A stretch of DNA of 64,000 bases. It comes from Yamadazyma tenuis (lineage: Eukaryota; Ascomycota; Pichiomycetes; Serinales; Debaryomycetaceae). Position numbers and translations under genes: made by a program. The stretch lies in the NCBI RefSeq assembly GCF_029203305.1, contig NC_089461.1, positions 124,001-188,000 of the forward strand, read 5' to 3'. Positions 1 through 9,755 of the stretch are shown piece after piece. Under the pieces are notes generated by a model. It saw only the letters and a list, made by a program, of their open reading frames with translations, ran no database searches and was not told where the DNA came from. Position 1 is the first letter of the stretch. Every line of letters starts with the position of its first letter.

Positions 1-263
1 TAGATGGGCCTAAGTCTACCCTACAGTCTAACCTAGAATCTTTTCCGATTAGCCGTTTATGGGTTCGTGGCAACTAGATGGTGAGACCGCATCCATTATA
101 GCTCATCCAATAATTGTCCTAATATGTTCAAAGCTTTGAATATGCCTCATACATCGTATTTCTACCTGCAACATCACTTCATTTCCTAACACCACCATTT
201 GTTCTCCACCGGTGTTCACCCCAGCCAGTTTGACAATTACTGGTGTACGCACGTCGCGCTCGC

Positions 264-340
264 ATGAAAAAAAATCTCGAAGACGTTCCCATCCTTTTTA
301 ATTAATGGATGATAAGAGCATTGAAAATGTCTACCAATAA
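264..340 (+). promoter_or_regulatory. Upstream ATGs / uORFs overlapping the ALA1 start
   Basis: Two short upstream ORFs precede ALA1. The first runs 264-305 (13 codons, in the ALA1 frame) and ends in TAA at 303-305. The second begins at 305, on the last A of that stop, in another frame and ends at 340, so it overlaps both candidate ALA1 start codons (309 and 327). If these lie in the mRNA they would tune start choice by leaky scanning or reinitiation. The rest of 1-263 holds no gene I can see. Transcription start is unknown, so a role is inference. Confidence 0.45.
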
Positions 341-3188
341 CAATATCGAATGGTCTGCTTCCAAGGTCAGAACTACGTTCTTGGACTTCTTCAAAGACAA
401 AAAGCACACGTTTGTGCCCTCGTCGTCTGTGGTTCCCCATAATGACCCTACGCTTTTATTTGCCAACGCTGGGATGAACCAATACAAACCTATTTTCTTG
501 GGTACCGTTGACCCCTCGTCTGATTTCGCTAATTTGAAGAGAGCCGCCAACTCCCAGAAATGTATCAGAGCCGGTGGCAAGCACAATGACTTGGAGGATG
601 TGGGAAGAGACTCTTATCACCATACTTTTTTTGAGATGTTGGGAAACTGGTCTTTTGGGGATTACTTCAAAAAGGAGGCCATTGGATTCAGTTGGAACTT
701 GTTGGTCGGAACCTATGGCTTGGATAAGGACCGCTTATATGTATCATACTTTGGTGGTGATGAAAAGCAAGGGTTGGACCCAGATTTAGATGCTAAGCAG
801 CATTGGTTGAACATTGGGGTTGCTGAAGACCACATTTTACCGGGTGACGCCAAGGATAACTTCTGGGAAATGGGTGACCAAGGCCCTTGTGGCCCGTGTT
901 CCGAGATCCACTACGACAGAATCGGTGGCAGAAATGCTGCTCATTTGGTCAACATGGATGATCCAAACGTATTGGAAATCTGGAATATTGTGTTTATTCA
1001 GTATAATAGAGAACCTGACAGTACCTTGAGATCATTGCCCGCCAAACACATTGATACAGGTATGGGGTTCGAGAGATTGGTTTCGATTTTGCAAGACAAG
1101 TCATCTAACTATGATACTGACGTGTTTACGCCCATCTTTGACAAGATTAGAGAAATCACCGGGGTCAGACCCTATACCGGTAAATTTGGTACCGAAGACA
1201 AGGACGGAATTGACACCGCCTACCGGGTGATTGCTGATCACGTGAGAACGTTGACTTTTGCCATCACCGATGGAGGAGTGCCCAATAATGAAGGTAGAGG
1301 GTACGTGTTGAGAAGAATCTTGAGAAGAGGTTCCAGGTACGTGAGGAAGTACATGAACTACCCTATTGGGACGTTCTTCCAGCAATTGGCTCCTGTTGTC
1401 ATTGAACAGAACAAGGAGATTTTCCCTGAAATTGCCCATAAACTGCAAGACTTGATGGAGATCTTGAATGAAGAAGAATTGAGTTTCGCCAAAACTTTGG
1501 ACAGAGGTGAAAAGTTGTTTGAACAATACTCTATCATTGCTTCTAAGACCCCTGAACAGACATTGAGTGGAAAGGATGTCTGGAGATTATACGATACCTA
1601 TGGATTCCCAGTTGATTTAACCAGATTAATGGCTGAAGAAGCTGGATTGAGTATCGATGAAGTTGGGTTTGAAAAGGCCAAGGAAGAGTCCAGAGAAGCA
1701 TCCAAAGGGCGTAACAGCAAAAGCGGTGCTCTGTTGGTAAAATTGGATGTCCATGCACTTTCGGAGTTGGATTCCAATGACTCTATTCCTAAAACTGACG
1801 ACTCCTACAAGTACGGTTTAGACAATATTAAAGCCAAGGTGGTGGCTATCTACGATGGTGCCGGGTTTGTTGAAGTTGTTTCTGATACGACTTCCAAGCA
1901 ATATGGTATTCTTTTGGACAGAACTCCATTCTATGCTGAACAAGGTGGTCAGGAATACGATACAGGTAAGTTTGTTATAGACGGCCAGGCAGAGTTCAAT
2001 GTTGAGAATGTCCAGGTTTACGCTGGTTATGTGTTGCACACGGGTAATTTGGTGGAAGGAAGCATCAAGGTTGGAGATGAAGTGATTGCTGGATACGACG
2101 AGTTGAGAAGATGGCCAATTAGAAACAACCATACCGGTACACACGTATTGAACTATGCTTTGAGGGAAGTATTGGGTAACTCAGTTGACCAGAAGGGTTC
2201 CTTGGTTGCACCTGAAAAGTTGAGATTCGACTTTAGTCATAAACAGGCTTTGAAACCAGAAGAAGTCTCCAAGGTCGAAGATATCTCTAATGAGTACATC
2301 AAGGCCAACAAACAAGTTTACGCCAAGGAGGTGTCTTTGGCCGATGCTAAGCAAATCTATGGCTTGAGAGCTGTGTTTGGTGAAACTTACCCAGACCCTG
2401 TGAGAGTGGTTTCGATTGGAAAGTCAGTCGACGACTTGTTATCCAACCCCGACAACAAAGACTGGTACCATTTTTCGGTTGAGTTCTGTGGTGGTACCCA
2501 TGTCACCAAAACAGGAGATATTAAGGACTTGGTGATTATCGAAGAAAGTGGTATTGCTAAGGGTATTAGAAGAATTGTTGCGGTGACTGGCACCGAGGCT
2601 CACCGGGTCCAACAAATTGCCCACGACAACGAAAAGGAATTACATGAGATCAACTCGTTACCATTTGGACCTGCTAAGGAGTCTAGAGCCAAGGACTTTG
2701 GTGTCAATTTGAAGAAGTTATCCATTTCTGTCACCGAAAAGCAGAAGTTGAATGAGAAATTCAACAAGTTGGACAAGGCCATCAAAGATAACTTGAAGGC
2801 GATCCAAAAGGAAGAAACCAAGAAAGTGATGGATGTTGTGAATGAGTGGTTGCAAGACAAAGAAGCCAAGAACTTTTTGGTCAGCCATGTCCCCATTAAC
2901 TCCAATGCAAAAGCTATTGCCGAAGGTCTTAATTTGATCAAGAAACTGCATCCTGAAAAATCCATTTACTTGTTCACCGGCAAGGACAAAGTTGCCCATG
3001 GATGTTACATTTCCAACGACGCTCTTGAAAAGGGAATTAATGTCACTGATTTGGGAGTGGCTGTTTCTTCCAATATCGGAGGTAAGGCTGGTGGAAAGGG
3101 TAACACCATCCAAGGTATGGGTGACAATGTTGGCGGAGTTGACAAGGCCATCGAGGAGTTGACTGCATTGCTTAGTTCCAAGTTGTAG
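309..3188 (+). CDS. ALA1: Alanyl-tRNA synthetase
   Basis: Charges tRNA-Ala with alanine. The 959-residue protein has the expected layout: class II catalytic domain in the first ~450 residues (early [11 protein letters not shown] motif), an editing domain with the zinc-binding HTGTH at about residue 606 and CGGTH near 727, and the C-Ala end with a GGKAGGKGN stretch. Its length matches yeast homologues. Yeasts normally make the cytosolic and mitochondrial enzymes from one gene using alternative starts. Here the ATG at 309 adds only six residues (MIRALK) to a second in-frame ATG at 327, and an in-frame TAA at 303 blocks a longer unspliced extension. How the mitochondrial form is made is therefore unclear. 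Convergent with the next gene (39 bp gap). Confidence 0.97.
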   Translation: MIRALKMSTNNNIEWSASKVRTTFLDFFKDKKHTFVPSSSVVPHNDPTLLFANAGMNQYKPIFLGTVDPSSDFANLKRAANSQKCIRAGGKHNDLEDVGRDSYHHTFFEMLGNWSFGDYFKKEAIGFSWNLLVGTYGLDKDRLYVSYFGGDEKQGLDPDLDAKQHWLNIGVAEDHILPGDAKDNFWEMGDQGPCGPCSEIHYDRIGGRNAAHLVNMDDPNVLEIWNIVFIQYNREPDSTLRSLPAKHIDTGMGFERLVSILQDKSSNYDTDVFTPIFDKIREITGVRPYTGKFGTEDKDGIDTAYRVIADHVRTLTFAITDGGVPNNEGRGYVLRRILRRGSRYVRKYMNYPIGTFFQQLAPVVIEQNKEIFPEIAHKLQDLMEILNEEELSFAKTLDRGEKLFEQYSIIASKTPEQTLSGKDVWRLYDTYGFPVDLTRLMAEEAGLSIDEVGFEKAKEESREASKGRNSKSGALLVKLDVHALSELDSNDSIPKTDDSYKYGLDNIKAKVVAIYDGAGFVEVVSDTTSKQYGILLDRTPFYAEQGGQEYDTGKFVIDGQAEFNVENVQVYAGYVLHTGNLVEGSIKVGDEVIAGYDELRRWPIRNNHTGTHVLNYALREVLGNSVDQKGSLVAPEKLRFDFSHKQALKPEEVSKVEDISNEYIKANKQVYAKEVSLADAKQIYGLRAVFGETYPDPVRVVSIGKSVDDLLSNPDNKDWYHFSVEFCGGTHVTKTGDIKDLVIIEESGIAKGIRRIVAVTGTEAHRVQQIAHDNEKELHEINSLPFGPAKESRAKDFGVNLKKLSISVTEKQKLNEKFNKLDKAIKDNLKAIQKEETKKVMDVVNEWLQDKEAKNFLVSHVPINSNAKAIAEGLNLIKKLHPEKSIYLFTGKDKVAHGCYISNDALEKGINVTDLGVAVSSNIGGKAGGKGNTIQGMGDNVGGVDKAIEELTALLSSKL

Positions 3189-3227
3189 TGCATAGAGTAA
3201 TAGTATTTTATTTAAGAGACTGTAGTA

Positions 3228-4109
3228 TTATTTCTGAGGACTGGTGGTGGTCATTGTCTCTTCTTCCTCAACTGAGATCTCTCTAGCCTCACCACCCAAA
3301 TTCCCCACTACATCGGCCACAATCACCCTTAACGCCTCCACACTCACGTGCTTGTCACCTATAACGCTGATGGTATTAACTCCCCAGGCAAAGTGTGGAT
3401 AACTGCCTAATTTCACGGAGCCAGCTCCATAAGTAGCATTGCTCAGCAGCTGTAGATCTGCCAAAAAAGGGGCCAATTCACTCTCTTTTGTTGTGGTCTT
3501 CACGTAGAACCGTTTCAACCTCAGGTCTACATCCACCCGCCTTTTAAGCGAGTCCTTCAACCCCAACAAAAGCTTCTCGAACAACTGCGGCACTCCTGGC
3601 AAAATATATACCTGGCTATTAATACCTACCACTGGAACCCAAAGCGAGTCATCCGTATAAATCTTGTCCACCAGCACCGTGTCACTGGCGACGGGAAACG
3701 TGGCCATGCGGTAAAACGCCGCGAGCCGGCGGTCTGTCAATGTCGTTAGATACTCTGTTCGAAGTGAGTGCATTCTGTCCACAGTTTGCTGATCACGTTT
3801 ACACTCGACGCCAAAGGCATGAGCAATCGACTCATAGGTTATATCGTCATGAGTGGGTCCAATGCCGCCACTGGTGACTATGAAATCACAGTCATCGTGG
3901 ATCAATGTGTTAAGGGAGTTGGTGATATCGTCACAGTCGTCCCCACAGACAATGGTCTTTTTCACGGGAATTGAAAGCTCATTGAAGCAAAACTTGGCAA
4001 AAACATGCAGATTTGTGTCGAGTATCTTACCATTTAATACTTCATCACCTATAATTAAGCACCCAGCCTTTCTGATAGGATTTACCATTGCAAGTGTTCT
4101 TGCAAGCAT
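3228..4109 (-). CDS. MoaB/CinA-type (MoCF_biosynth) domain protein
   Basis: A 293-residue protein made almost entirely of one molybdopterin-binding-like fold. The hallmark TSGGIGPTHDD lies at residues 79-89, preceded by GDEVLNGKILDTN near residue 21, as in bacterial CinA and in the N-terminal domain of human FAD synthase FLAD1. No PAPS-reductase-like FAD synthase domain follows. Budding yeasts generally do not make molybdenum cofactor, so a Moco role is unlikely; in FLAD1 the equivalent domain is reported to hydrolyse FAD, which is a possible analogy only. A second ATG at codon 8 (4088) is an alternative start. It is transcribed divergently from the phosphatase gene at 4376. Confidence 0.8.
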   Translation of the reverse strand: MLARTLAMVNPIRKAGCLIIGDEVLNGKILDTNLHVFAKFCFNELSIPVKKTIVCGDDCDDITNSLNTLIHDDCDFIVTSGGIGPTHDDITYESIAHAFGVECKRDQQTVDRMHSLRTEYLTTLTDRRLAAFYRMATFPVASDTVLVDKIYTDDSLWVPVVGINSQVYILPGVPQLFEKLLLGLKDSLKRRVDVDLRLKRFYVKTTTKESELAPFLADLQLLSNATYGAGSVKLGSYPHFAWGVNTISVIGDKHVSVEALRVIVADVVGNLGGEAREISVEEEETMTTTSPQK

Positions 4110-4375
4110 ATATTAAGGTCGCGCGCAAAACCCGCACAGTTATGGCCTGGCAGCAGCGGAAACCGGTCGCGGCGCCGAACCGAGCGCACCGCCAAGACTA
4201 CGTGCACACACCGCACGTGCTAGTGCCACCGCGCAAGATGTTCAAGCGAACAAACGGAAAATGCTTACAAACGACATCATCCCTTTAACCTTTGAGGCTT
4301 TTCCTTTTGTCAACTTCCCTTATAACCCAAGTTTCCCTCCACTTCCCTTCTTCGTGACACACCTGTGACACCCTC
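4110..4375. promoter_or_regulatory. Divergent promoter with a CACGTG box
   Basis: 266 bp between the divergent MoaB/CinA-type gene and the phosphatase gene. It contains a CACGTG (4214-4219), the core of a Cbf1/E-box site, in a GC-rich stretch. No gene is seen. The binding factor is inference. Confidence 0.35.
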
Positions 4376-5989
4376 ATGCGAGATAGCCCGCCCAAGAAAG
4401 ACCCTCTACCGAAAAGTTCTGCCCCCCTTTCCCATCCTGGCACTGCCAGCGAATCATCCACTAATGACGATTTAGAACCAGATGAGCGTAGCTCTGCGCT
4501 ATACCCTTCACGATACACCCACAGTTCTGCTATTAAGATAGAACGCAAGAACCACCTAACTATAACCCCTAATTCCATTAACTATTCGGGTACCAATGCT
4601 CACACCAGAAAAACCACCAAGAAAAGAGATGCTCTGCCCAACTTGAACCTGGACATCGGCTTTCATATGGCCAACTTGTTGACTGCCACGTCCTCCAACA
4701 GCCCCACCTCTCGCCTGGTGGTGGCAGGTGTTGCTGGTGCTGTTCTGGGAGAATATAGCTCTTCTGTCGACAGTGACATGTCTCCTGTTTTCACCAGCCT
4801 CGAGTACAAGGACAGTGACCTGCTCCTGTCGCTCGGATCGTTCTCAAGCCTGCCCAAAGCCACCAGTTTTCAGTACGAGACTGAAGGCATTATTGGCAAC
4901 TTGGACCCGATTTCAGAGTCGCTGGAAAATTCTCCCACTCCTGACGAGGCCATCAAGGTCACAGTGCAGAAGTTATCACAGGTGACATTGGCGTCTTCTT
5001 CGTCGTCTGATGTTCTGCCTCCTTTGACCCCCGTCAGCCGCAGAGGCTCCTACCCCGTGGATATTGATGCAATAATCACCCGTTTGATAAAAATCGGCAA
5101 CGATAAACCTGCCAAAAAGTCCAAATTGAGCAGGGATAAGTTGCCATTTACCTCCGAGGAAATCAAGTATATTTTGAACAAGTCCAGGTCCATCTTTTTG
5201 GACCAACCGACATTATTACGGTTGGCTCCTCCTGTGAAAGTGTTGGGAGACTTGCATGGCCAATATACTGATCTTATTCGGATTTTCAACAAATGTGGAT
5301 ATCCTCCTCACAGCAACTACTTGTTCTTGGGGGACTACGTTGATCGAGGTCACAAGTCCTTGGAAACCATCTTGTTGTTGTTGTGCTATAAGATCAAGTA
5401 TCCTGAGAATTTTTTCATGTTGAGAGGTAATCACGAAAGTGCCAACATCACCAAAATCTACGGGTTTTATGATGAGTGTAAGAGACGGTTGCCCAGCTTG
5501 ACTGGAAATCATAAGATGTGGAAGATGTTTGTAGATGTTTTCAACAGTTTACCCATTGCTGCCACCATCAACGATAAAATCTTTTGTATCCATGGAGGCT
5601 TATCGCCCGATTTACACAATTTGAAGCAGATTGAAGACATTAAACGTCCTACAGATGTCCCTGATAAAGGATTATTGGCTGACTTATTGTGGTCAGATCC
5701 TGATCCTTCTGTTAAGAATTTCTCATTGAAAAATTGGCCCAAGAATGACAGAGGAGTATCGTATTGTTTCGGAAGAAAACATGTCGACCACTTCTGTGCC
5801 ACCTTTGGATTTGAATTGATTGTGCGTGGTCATATGGTTGTTGAAGACGGCTACGAGTTTTTTGATAAACGGAAGTTGGTGACGATATTTTCGGCCCCCA
5901 ACTATTGTGGTGAATTCAACAACTACGGGGCTGTGATGAGTGTGGACAGATCACTCTGTTGCTCATTTGATCTCTTGAAACCCCTTTAG
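4376..5989 (+). CDS. PP1-like Ser/Thr phosphatase, PPZ/PPQ (SAL6) type
   Basis: A 537-residue protein with a Ser/Pro-rich, low-complexity N-terminal ~220 residues followed by a PPP-family catalytic domain to the end. Metal and phosphate motifs are visible in order: [29 protein letters not shown] and a final [19 protein letters not shown]. Such Ser-rich extended PP1 relatives in yeast are Ppz1/Ppz2 (salt tolerance) and Ppq1/Sal6 (translation accuracy). A few extra residues sit between ECKRR and MWK compared with PP1, and the protein stops right after LLKPL without a C-terminal tail. The overall length (Sc Ppq1 is about 549) favours PPQ1/SAL6, but I cannot separate it from PPZ1 by eye. The start was taken as the first ATG. 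Confidence 0.85.
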   Translation: MRDSPPKKDPLPKSSAPLSHPGTASESSTNDDLEPDERSSALYPSRYTHSSAIKIERKNHLTITPNSINYSGTNAHTRKTTKKRDALPNLNLDIGFHMANLLTATSSNSPTSRLVVAGVAGAVLGEYSSSVDSDMSPVFTSLEYKDSDLLLSLGSFSSLPKATSFQYETEGIIGNLDPISESLENSPTPDEAIKVTVQKLSQVTLASSSSSDVLPPLTPVSRRGSYPVDIDAIITRLIKIGNDKPAKKSKLSRDKLPFTSEEIKYILNKSRSIFLDQPTLLRLAPPVKVLGDLHGQYTDLIRIFNKCGYPPHSNYLFLGDYVDRGHKSLETILLLLCYKIKYPENFFMLRGNHESANITKIYGFYDECKRRLPSLTGNHKMWKMFVDVFNSLPIAATINDKIFCIHGGLSPDLHNLKQIEDIKRPTDVPDKGLLADLLWSDPDPSVKNFSLKNWPKNDRGVSYCFGRKHVDHFCATFGFELIVRGHMVVEDGYEFFDKRKLVTIFSAPNYCGEFNNYGAVMSVDRSLCCSFDLLKPL

Positions 5990-6180
5990 CTTAATGTGCT
6001 ATTATAGTTATAGTTAGATGTGTCTTGTTTATGACAATGACGATTAACTTATGTATGTTTGTTTTAGAATACAAATATGTTTTGTAATATCTGCGCGAAA
6101 ATTCGCATCATCGCTGTAAGTGTTTGAATAAGACTACCAGTGTTTGTACATTAGATTGCATATCATTTTCGCATCCAAAG

Positions 6181-7572
6181 ATGAGCTACAACAGACCCGA
6201 TAATGACAGGTATGCAGTATACCAACAGAATATCGAACAACAGCTCGCTTCTCAGGGTAGAAAAGCTGCTCACAGAAGAATTGTCGACCATGGAAATAAT
6301 ATGGGAAGATGGTATTTACTTCGATCCATTGGACTCGACGCCCAGAGTATCGGGACCATTCGTCCCGAGTCATCGTATTTGATTGATCTCTTACCCTCAC
6401 CGGCCTACTCGAACTACAACTCCAATAAAAACAACTTATCAGTGTTTGACACCCAGACCAAGTTTGTACATTTATCTTCCAATAAAGAAAAGCATACGAT
6501 ATCGGCAGTGAAATGGACACCTGAAGGCCGGCGGTTATTGGTGGCGGCCCACAGCGGAGAGTTTACTTTATGGAATGGGATGACGTTCAACTTCGAAACC
6601 ATCACCCAGGCCCATGACTCAGCTATATTGGCCCTTAAGTACAGTCACAACGACGAATGGTTACTTAGTGGAGACCAAGACGGAACCGTTAAGTACTGGC
6701 AAACGAATTTCAATAACGTGAACATTCTCAATTGCCATACCGATGGGATCCGAGATATCTCGTTTTCTCCTAATGATACCAAGTTTTTAACTTGTTCAGA
6801 TGACTCGACCATGAAGATCTGGAACTTCAACAACGGTAAAGAAGAAGCCCATTTGACCGGTCACCACTGGGATGTCAAGAGTAGTGACTGGCACCCGAAT
6901 CTCGGGTTGGTGGTGAGTGGTTCCAAGGACAATTTGATTAAATTGTGGGATCCTAGATCGGGAACGTGCATTTCAACCCTCCATGGATTCAAGCACACCG
7001 TCACCAAGACGCGATTTCAACCCAATGGAATGCAACGGTTATTAGCATCGGTGTCACGAGACCGGTCCTGTAGAATATTTGACTTGAGGACGATGAAGGA
7101 CTTGATTGTATTGAGAAACCACGAAAGTGACTTGTCGTGTGTCGAATGGCACCCATTACACCCTTCGATGTTTACGGTGGGTGCCTACGATGGGTCTATT
7201 AGTCACTACTTGTTGGACTCGTACATTCCAGATGATGATAAGGAACAAATTAATACGATTTCTCCTAGTCACACGATTCCATACGCACACGAAAAGTCGA
7301 TTCATGCGTTGGAGTACCATCCGTTGGGACACTTGTTGTGTTCGGCGGGGGCTGACAGATCTGCACGGTTTTGGTCTCGGTCTCGGCCTAACGATCCTAT
7401 GGCGTTCCAAGATGCCTTGTACACCAATGATAAAAACGGTGCCTGGTACTATCAGGCAAACAATAATGTGAATGCAGTGATAGCTCCACCAAGCAATGGA
7501 GTGGGGGCTGCTACAAGTGCGGCACAAGTGCCTGGATTGCTGAGCATTCCAGGGTTGAACTTCTCGCACTAG
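6181..7572 (+). CDS. PFS2: Polyadenylation factor subunit Pfs2, WD40 protein
   Basis: WD40 subunit of the cleavage and polyadenylation factor, a nuclear scaffold that joins CPF to CF IA during mRNA 3'-end formation. From the ATG at 6181 it is 463 residues. An N-terminal segment rich in basic residues ([12 protein letters not shown], then [10 protein letters not shown]) is followed by about seven WD repeats; clear ones end in [24 protein letters not shown] and [13 protein letters not shown]. The frame is open upstream to 6124 but begins there with TTG, so I use the first ATG. It converges on the PFK-2-like gene across 217 bp with no further gene. Confidence 0.95.
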   Translation: MSYNRPDNDRYAVYQQNIEQQLASQGRKAAHRRIVDHGNNMGRWYLLRSIGLDAQSIGTIRPESSYLIDLLPSPAYSNYNSNKNNLSVFDTQTKFVHLSSNKEKHTISAVKWTPEGRRLLVAAHSGEFTLWNGMTFNFETITQAHDSAILALKYSHNDEWLLSGDQDGTVKYWQTNFNNVNILNCHTDGIRDISFSPNDTKFLTCSDDSTMKIWNFNNGKEEAHLTGHHWDVKSSDWHPNLGLVVSGSKDNLIKLWDPRSGTCISTLHGFKHTVTKTRFQPNGMQRLLASVSRDRSCRIFDLRTMKDLIVLRNHESDLSCVEWHPLHPSMFTVGAYDGSISHYLLDSYIPDDDKEQINTISPSHTIPYAHEKSIHALEYHPLGHLLCSAGADRSARFWSRSRPNDPMAFQDALYTNDKNGAWYYQANNNVNAVIAPPSNGVGAATSAAQVPGLLSIPGLNFSH

Positions 7573-7789
7573 GATGATCTGGAGTAGGAAAGAACATAGT
7601 ATGATTAATATTCTACCTAATATTTTAGCACAGGAAAGTGACTCAAGGCTTTCAGGTCAATCACTTGACACTAGAGCACCGCACTATATTCGCATACTAT
7701 CAAAATTCCATAAGTCTATACGCCTTTACTTATTTCCTTATATTCCCAATATATATAGTACCGTCCAATGTCTATAAAACCCTTAAAGC

Positions 7790-8731
7790 TCAGTAGTTGC
7801 AAATCCTGTCATTAATTGTGTCTTTGTTCGTCTCAAATTCTGCGTGTCTATAATAGTCTGCAACCTTATCATAATAAAGCCGTGCATCGTATTTCAGGTA
7901 GGCCGCAAAATACTCACTCATAACGTTTCCCACCTCACTCTTGTGAAACGTCCGTTCATGGTAATCAGCACCGCCGTTCTCCACCACCACGTAGCTGGCC
8001 AAAATTTCACGGTACGACTGCAACTCTTCTTCATCGATGGGCTGGTACGCCCGTCTGTAGTTACCAAGTCGTTTGGTAAAGTCGTTGATCGACTGCTGGT
8101 ATTCCTGGTTCTTGTAATCGTCATTCTTCGTTTTAGCATTAATATTATAGTGGATTAGCAATGGATCCGTGCACTGAATGTCGAGCACTACCAAGCTGTC
8201 CAACACCAACCCTTCGTTGGCTACTCGCTCGTGGACCAACTTCACCAAGTTGGATCGCCGTTCGCGGGTGGTATTGGTGGCATCAAGAATACCCACATTG
8301 ATGGTTTCCAGTTCCAACTCGTCTATCAACGAGTCCATCGAGTTCATGGCGATGATCTCTCGTTTGAAGATGAAAAGCTTGTTGTTGGGATCAAAGAACT
8401 CATAATTATGATAGGTATCCGTGGTCTTGAGGGTATCTCTTCTAACTTGTCCACAGTTGAAGACCTTGGTTTTGAGATGTGGATGAGAGTTGAGGTGTGT
8501 GGCAAGCAGCTGGGAAATAGTGCTCTTGCCAGTGGCGGGCAAGCCGACAAGGATTATGATGTTTTTGCTTGAAGTATCATTAAGGTGTGAAAAGGACGAA
8601 GCTGGTGTCATGGCCATCGAGGTGGCAGGAGTTCGCGTGTAGGAGGATGTTGTCAGGGTCTGAGCAGTGGAGGTGCCGGCAGCATCGAAGAGAGACGCCA
8701 TCGACGTCGAACTATTAGAAGCTGAGGTCAT
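7790..8731 (-). CDS. 6-phosphofructo-2-kinase-like protein, kinase domain only
   Basis: A 313-residue P-loop protein matching only the kinase half of PFK-2/FBPase-2 enzymes, which control fructose 2,6-bisphosphate. Walker A is GLPATGKS (63-70), where bifunctional enzymes usually have GLPARGKT. FNCGQVRRD near residue 91, NYEFFDPNN and DATNTTRERR (150-159) follow as in the family. After a variable first ~55 Ser/Thr-rich residues the kinase fills the protein, and it stops where the phosphatase RHGE motif would begin. Only 217 bp remain before the convergent PFS2 end, so no detached phosphatase half is present. Activity cannot be judged. Two TGAGTCA sites lie about 145-165 bp upstream. Confidence 0.85.
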   Translation of the reverse strand: MTSASNSSTSMASLFDAAGTSTAQTLTTSSYTRTPATSMAMTPASSFSHLNDTSSKNIIILVGLPATGKSTISQLLATHLNSHPHLKTKVFNCGQVRRDTLKTTDTYHNYEFFDPNNKLFIFKREIIAMNSMDSLIDELELETINVGILDATNTTRERRSNLVKLVHERVANEGLVLDSLVVLDIQCTDPLLIHYNINAKTKNDDYKNQEYQQSINDFTKRLGNYRRAYQPIDEEELQSYREILASYVVVENGGADYHERTFHKSEVGNVMSEYFAAYLKYDARLYYDKVADYYRHAEFETNKDTINDRICNY

Positions 8732-8874
8732 ATGAATAGTTGTTTGGGTGAAAAATAACTTGCGAGAAGTTGAGATTTAAAGTGCTATGCTCGATTATTG
8801 GCGCATGGGCGGTAATTTTCCGAGATCCACGCGGGCTAGCGGAGATGCGCTTTGCCGGACTGGACCAAGGGAAG

Positions 8875-8894
8875 TGAGTCAGGTCGCTGAGTCA
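8875..8894. promoter_or_regulatory. Paired Gcn4/AP-1-type TGAGTCA sites
   Basis: Two exact TGAGTCA heptamers with starts 13 bp apart, about 145-165 bp upstream of the PFK-2-like ATG. The sequence matches the Gcn4 consensus TGASTCA; binding by Gcn4 is inferred. Confidence 0.45.
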
Positions 8895-9651
8895 TGGCAC
8901 CGGACCAGCGGTGTTATTCTTATCTATCACAGGGGATAGATCCCACGGGTCTATATCGAATGTGTAGCTTGTAATATCGCTTCTACGGGGTGTATTTGCA
9001 CTTGTATTAGTTATTAGGCGAGGACCCTTAAGTGCATTGCATCACGCAAGTTTTTCCGAGTGAAGGTCTTCCTCCAACACGTTGTCAACTGATGGTCGGT
9101 GACCCATGAACATGGTGCGTCTCATTGATGTAGTGCCCACCCGTTGAGAATAACCCATGGGTTGTACAGTATCTTCGGTATGAATACCGCACCTCCTTAA
9201 CCTAGATGTCGCATTAGTAGATAGCGCACCCTAAACAATCGACGTCCTCTACTCAAGTAAAATGTCGCACCGTGCCAAAATTTAATTTCCCTACCAGGTG
9301 GACCCGTATGGCACCAAGCTAATTTATATCGCAGCCCTATTTTTCTCTACTCTACTTCCACCAAATATTCAAACTCAGATATAATCAAGAATAGAACGCC
9401 ATACTAGTAGAAGGTGATTGAGAGTTTTTGTGTAGCTCTAAACAGATATGGCTGGATGATAAAGAGTGATTTTTGCAGCTCTTCAAACTCCCATCCGATT
9501 TAGAGCATTGCTGAATGTGGATTAGATGCGACATCCATTTTTGAGAGGTGGGCCATCCACCCTGAAGACAGTGTATTAGCAATATCTACTCCCCGCTCGC
9601 CCCAAGGCGCCACATACATCACACGTAACCGGGTCAAGACAGGAGGGCGGT

Positions 9652-9696
9652 GTTCACGTGACCTAACATCAATGTGTGTGTGGCGTTCACGTGACC
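9652..9696. promoter_or_regulatory. Paired Cbf1-type TCACGTGA sites before ADI1
   Basis: The 12-mer GTTCACGTGACC occurs twice (9652-9663 and 9685-9696), exactly 33 bp or about three helical turns apart, ending 60 bp before the ADI1 ATG. TCACGTGA is the Cbf1 site used in yeast sulphur-amino-acid promoters, which suits a methionine-salvage gene. I did not find a matching Met31/32 element. Confidence 0.6.
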
Positions 9697-9755
9697 AACC
9701 ACACCCACCTGGTGTTCGCGCCAAATTGCTCATCTAATCACTCACAATCACCACC

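Larger units (their letters stand above)
8732..9755. promoter_or_regulatory. Long divergent intergenic region (PFK-2-like / ADI1)
   Basis: About 1 kb without a credible gene. From the PFK-2-like side it holds two TGAGTCA boxes (8875-8881 and 8888-8894); a CTTATC (GATAAG reversed) at 8919-8924 overlapping an inverted repeat ATCTATC/GATAGAT (8922-8928 and 8935-8941); and a 14-bp palindrome with CGG and CCG ends (9176-9189). On the ADI1 side are two TCACGTGA boxes (9654-9661 and 9687-9694). Factor names are inferred from consensus only. Confidence 0.5.

Noticed and set aside
6124..6180. 19-codon N-terminal extension of PFS2
   Set aside because: The frame begins with TTG, not ATG; the ATG at 6181 gives the conserved start.
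7639..7645. TGACTCA between PFS2 and the PFK-2-like gene
   Set aside because: It lies between two convergent 3' ends, so a promoter role is unlikely; a heptamer can occur by chance.
9385..9733. Two short minus-strand frames (65 and 77 codons) before ADI1
   Set aside because: They run through the regulatory region containing the TCACGTGA sites and show no protein character.
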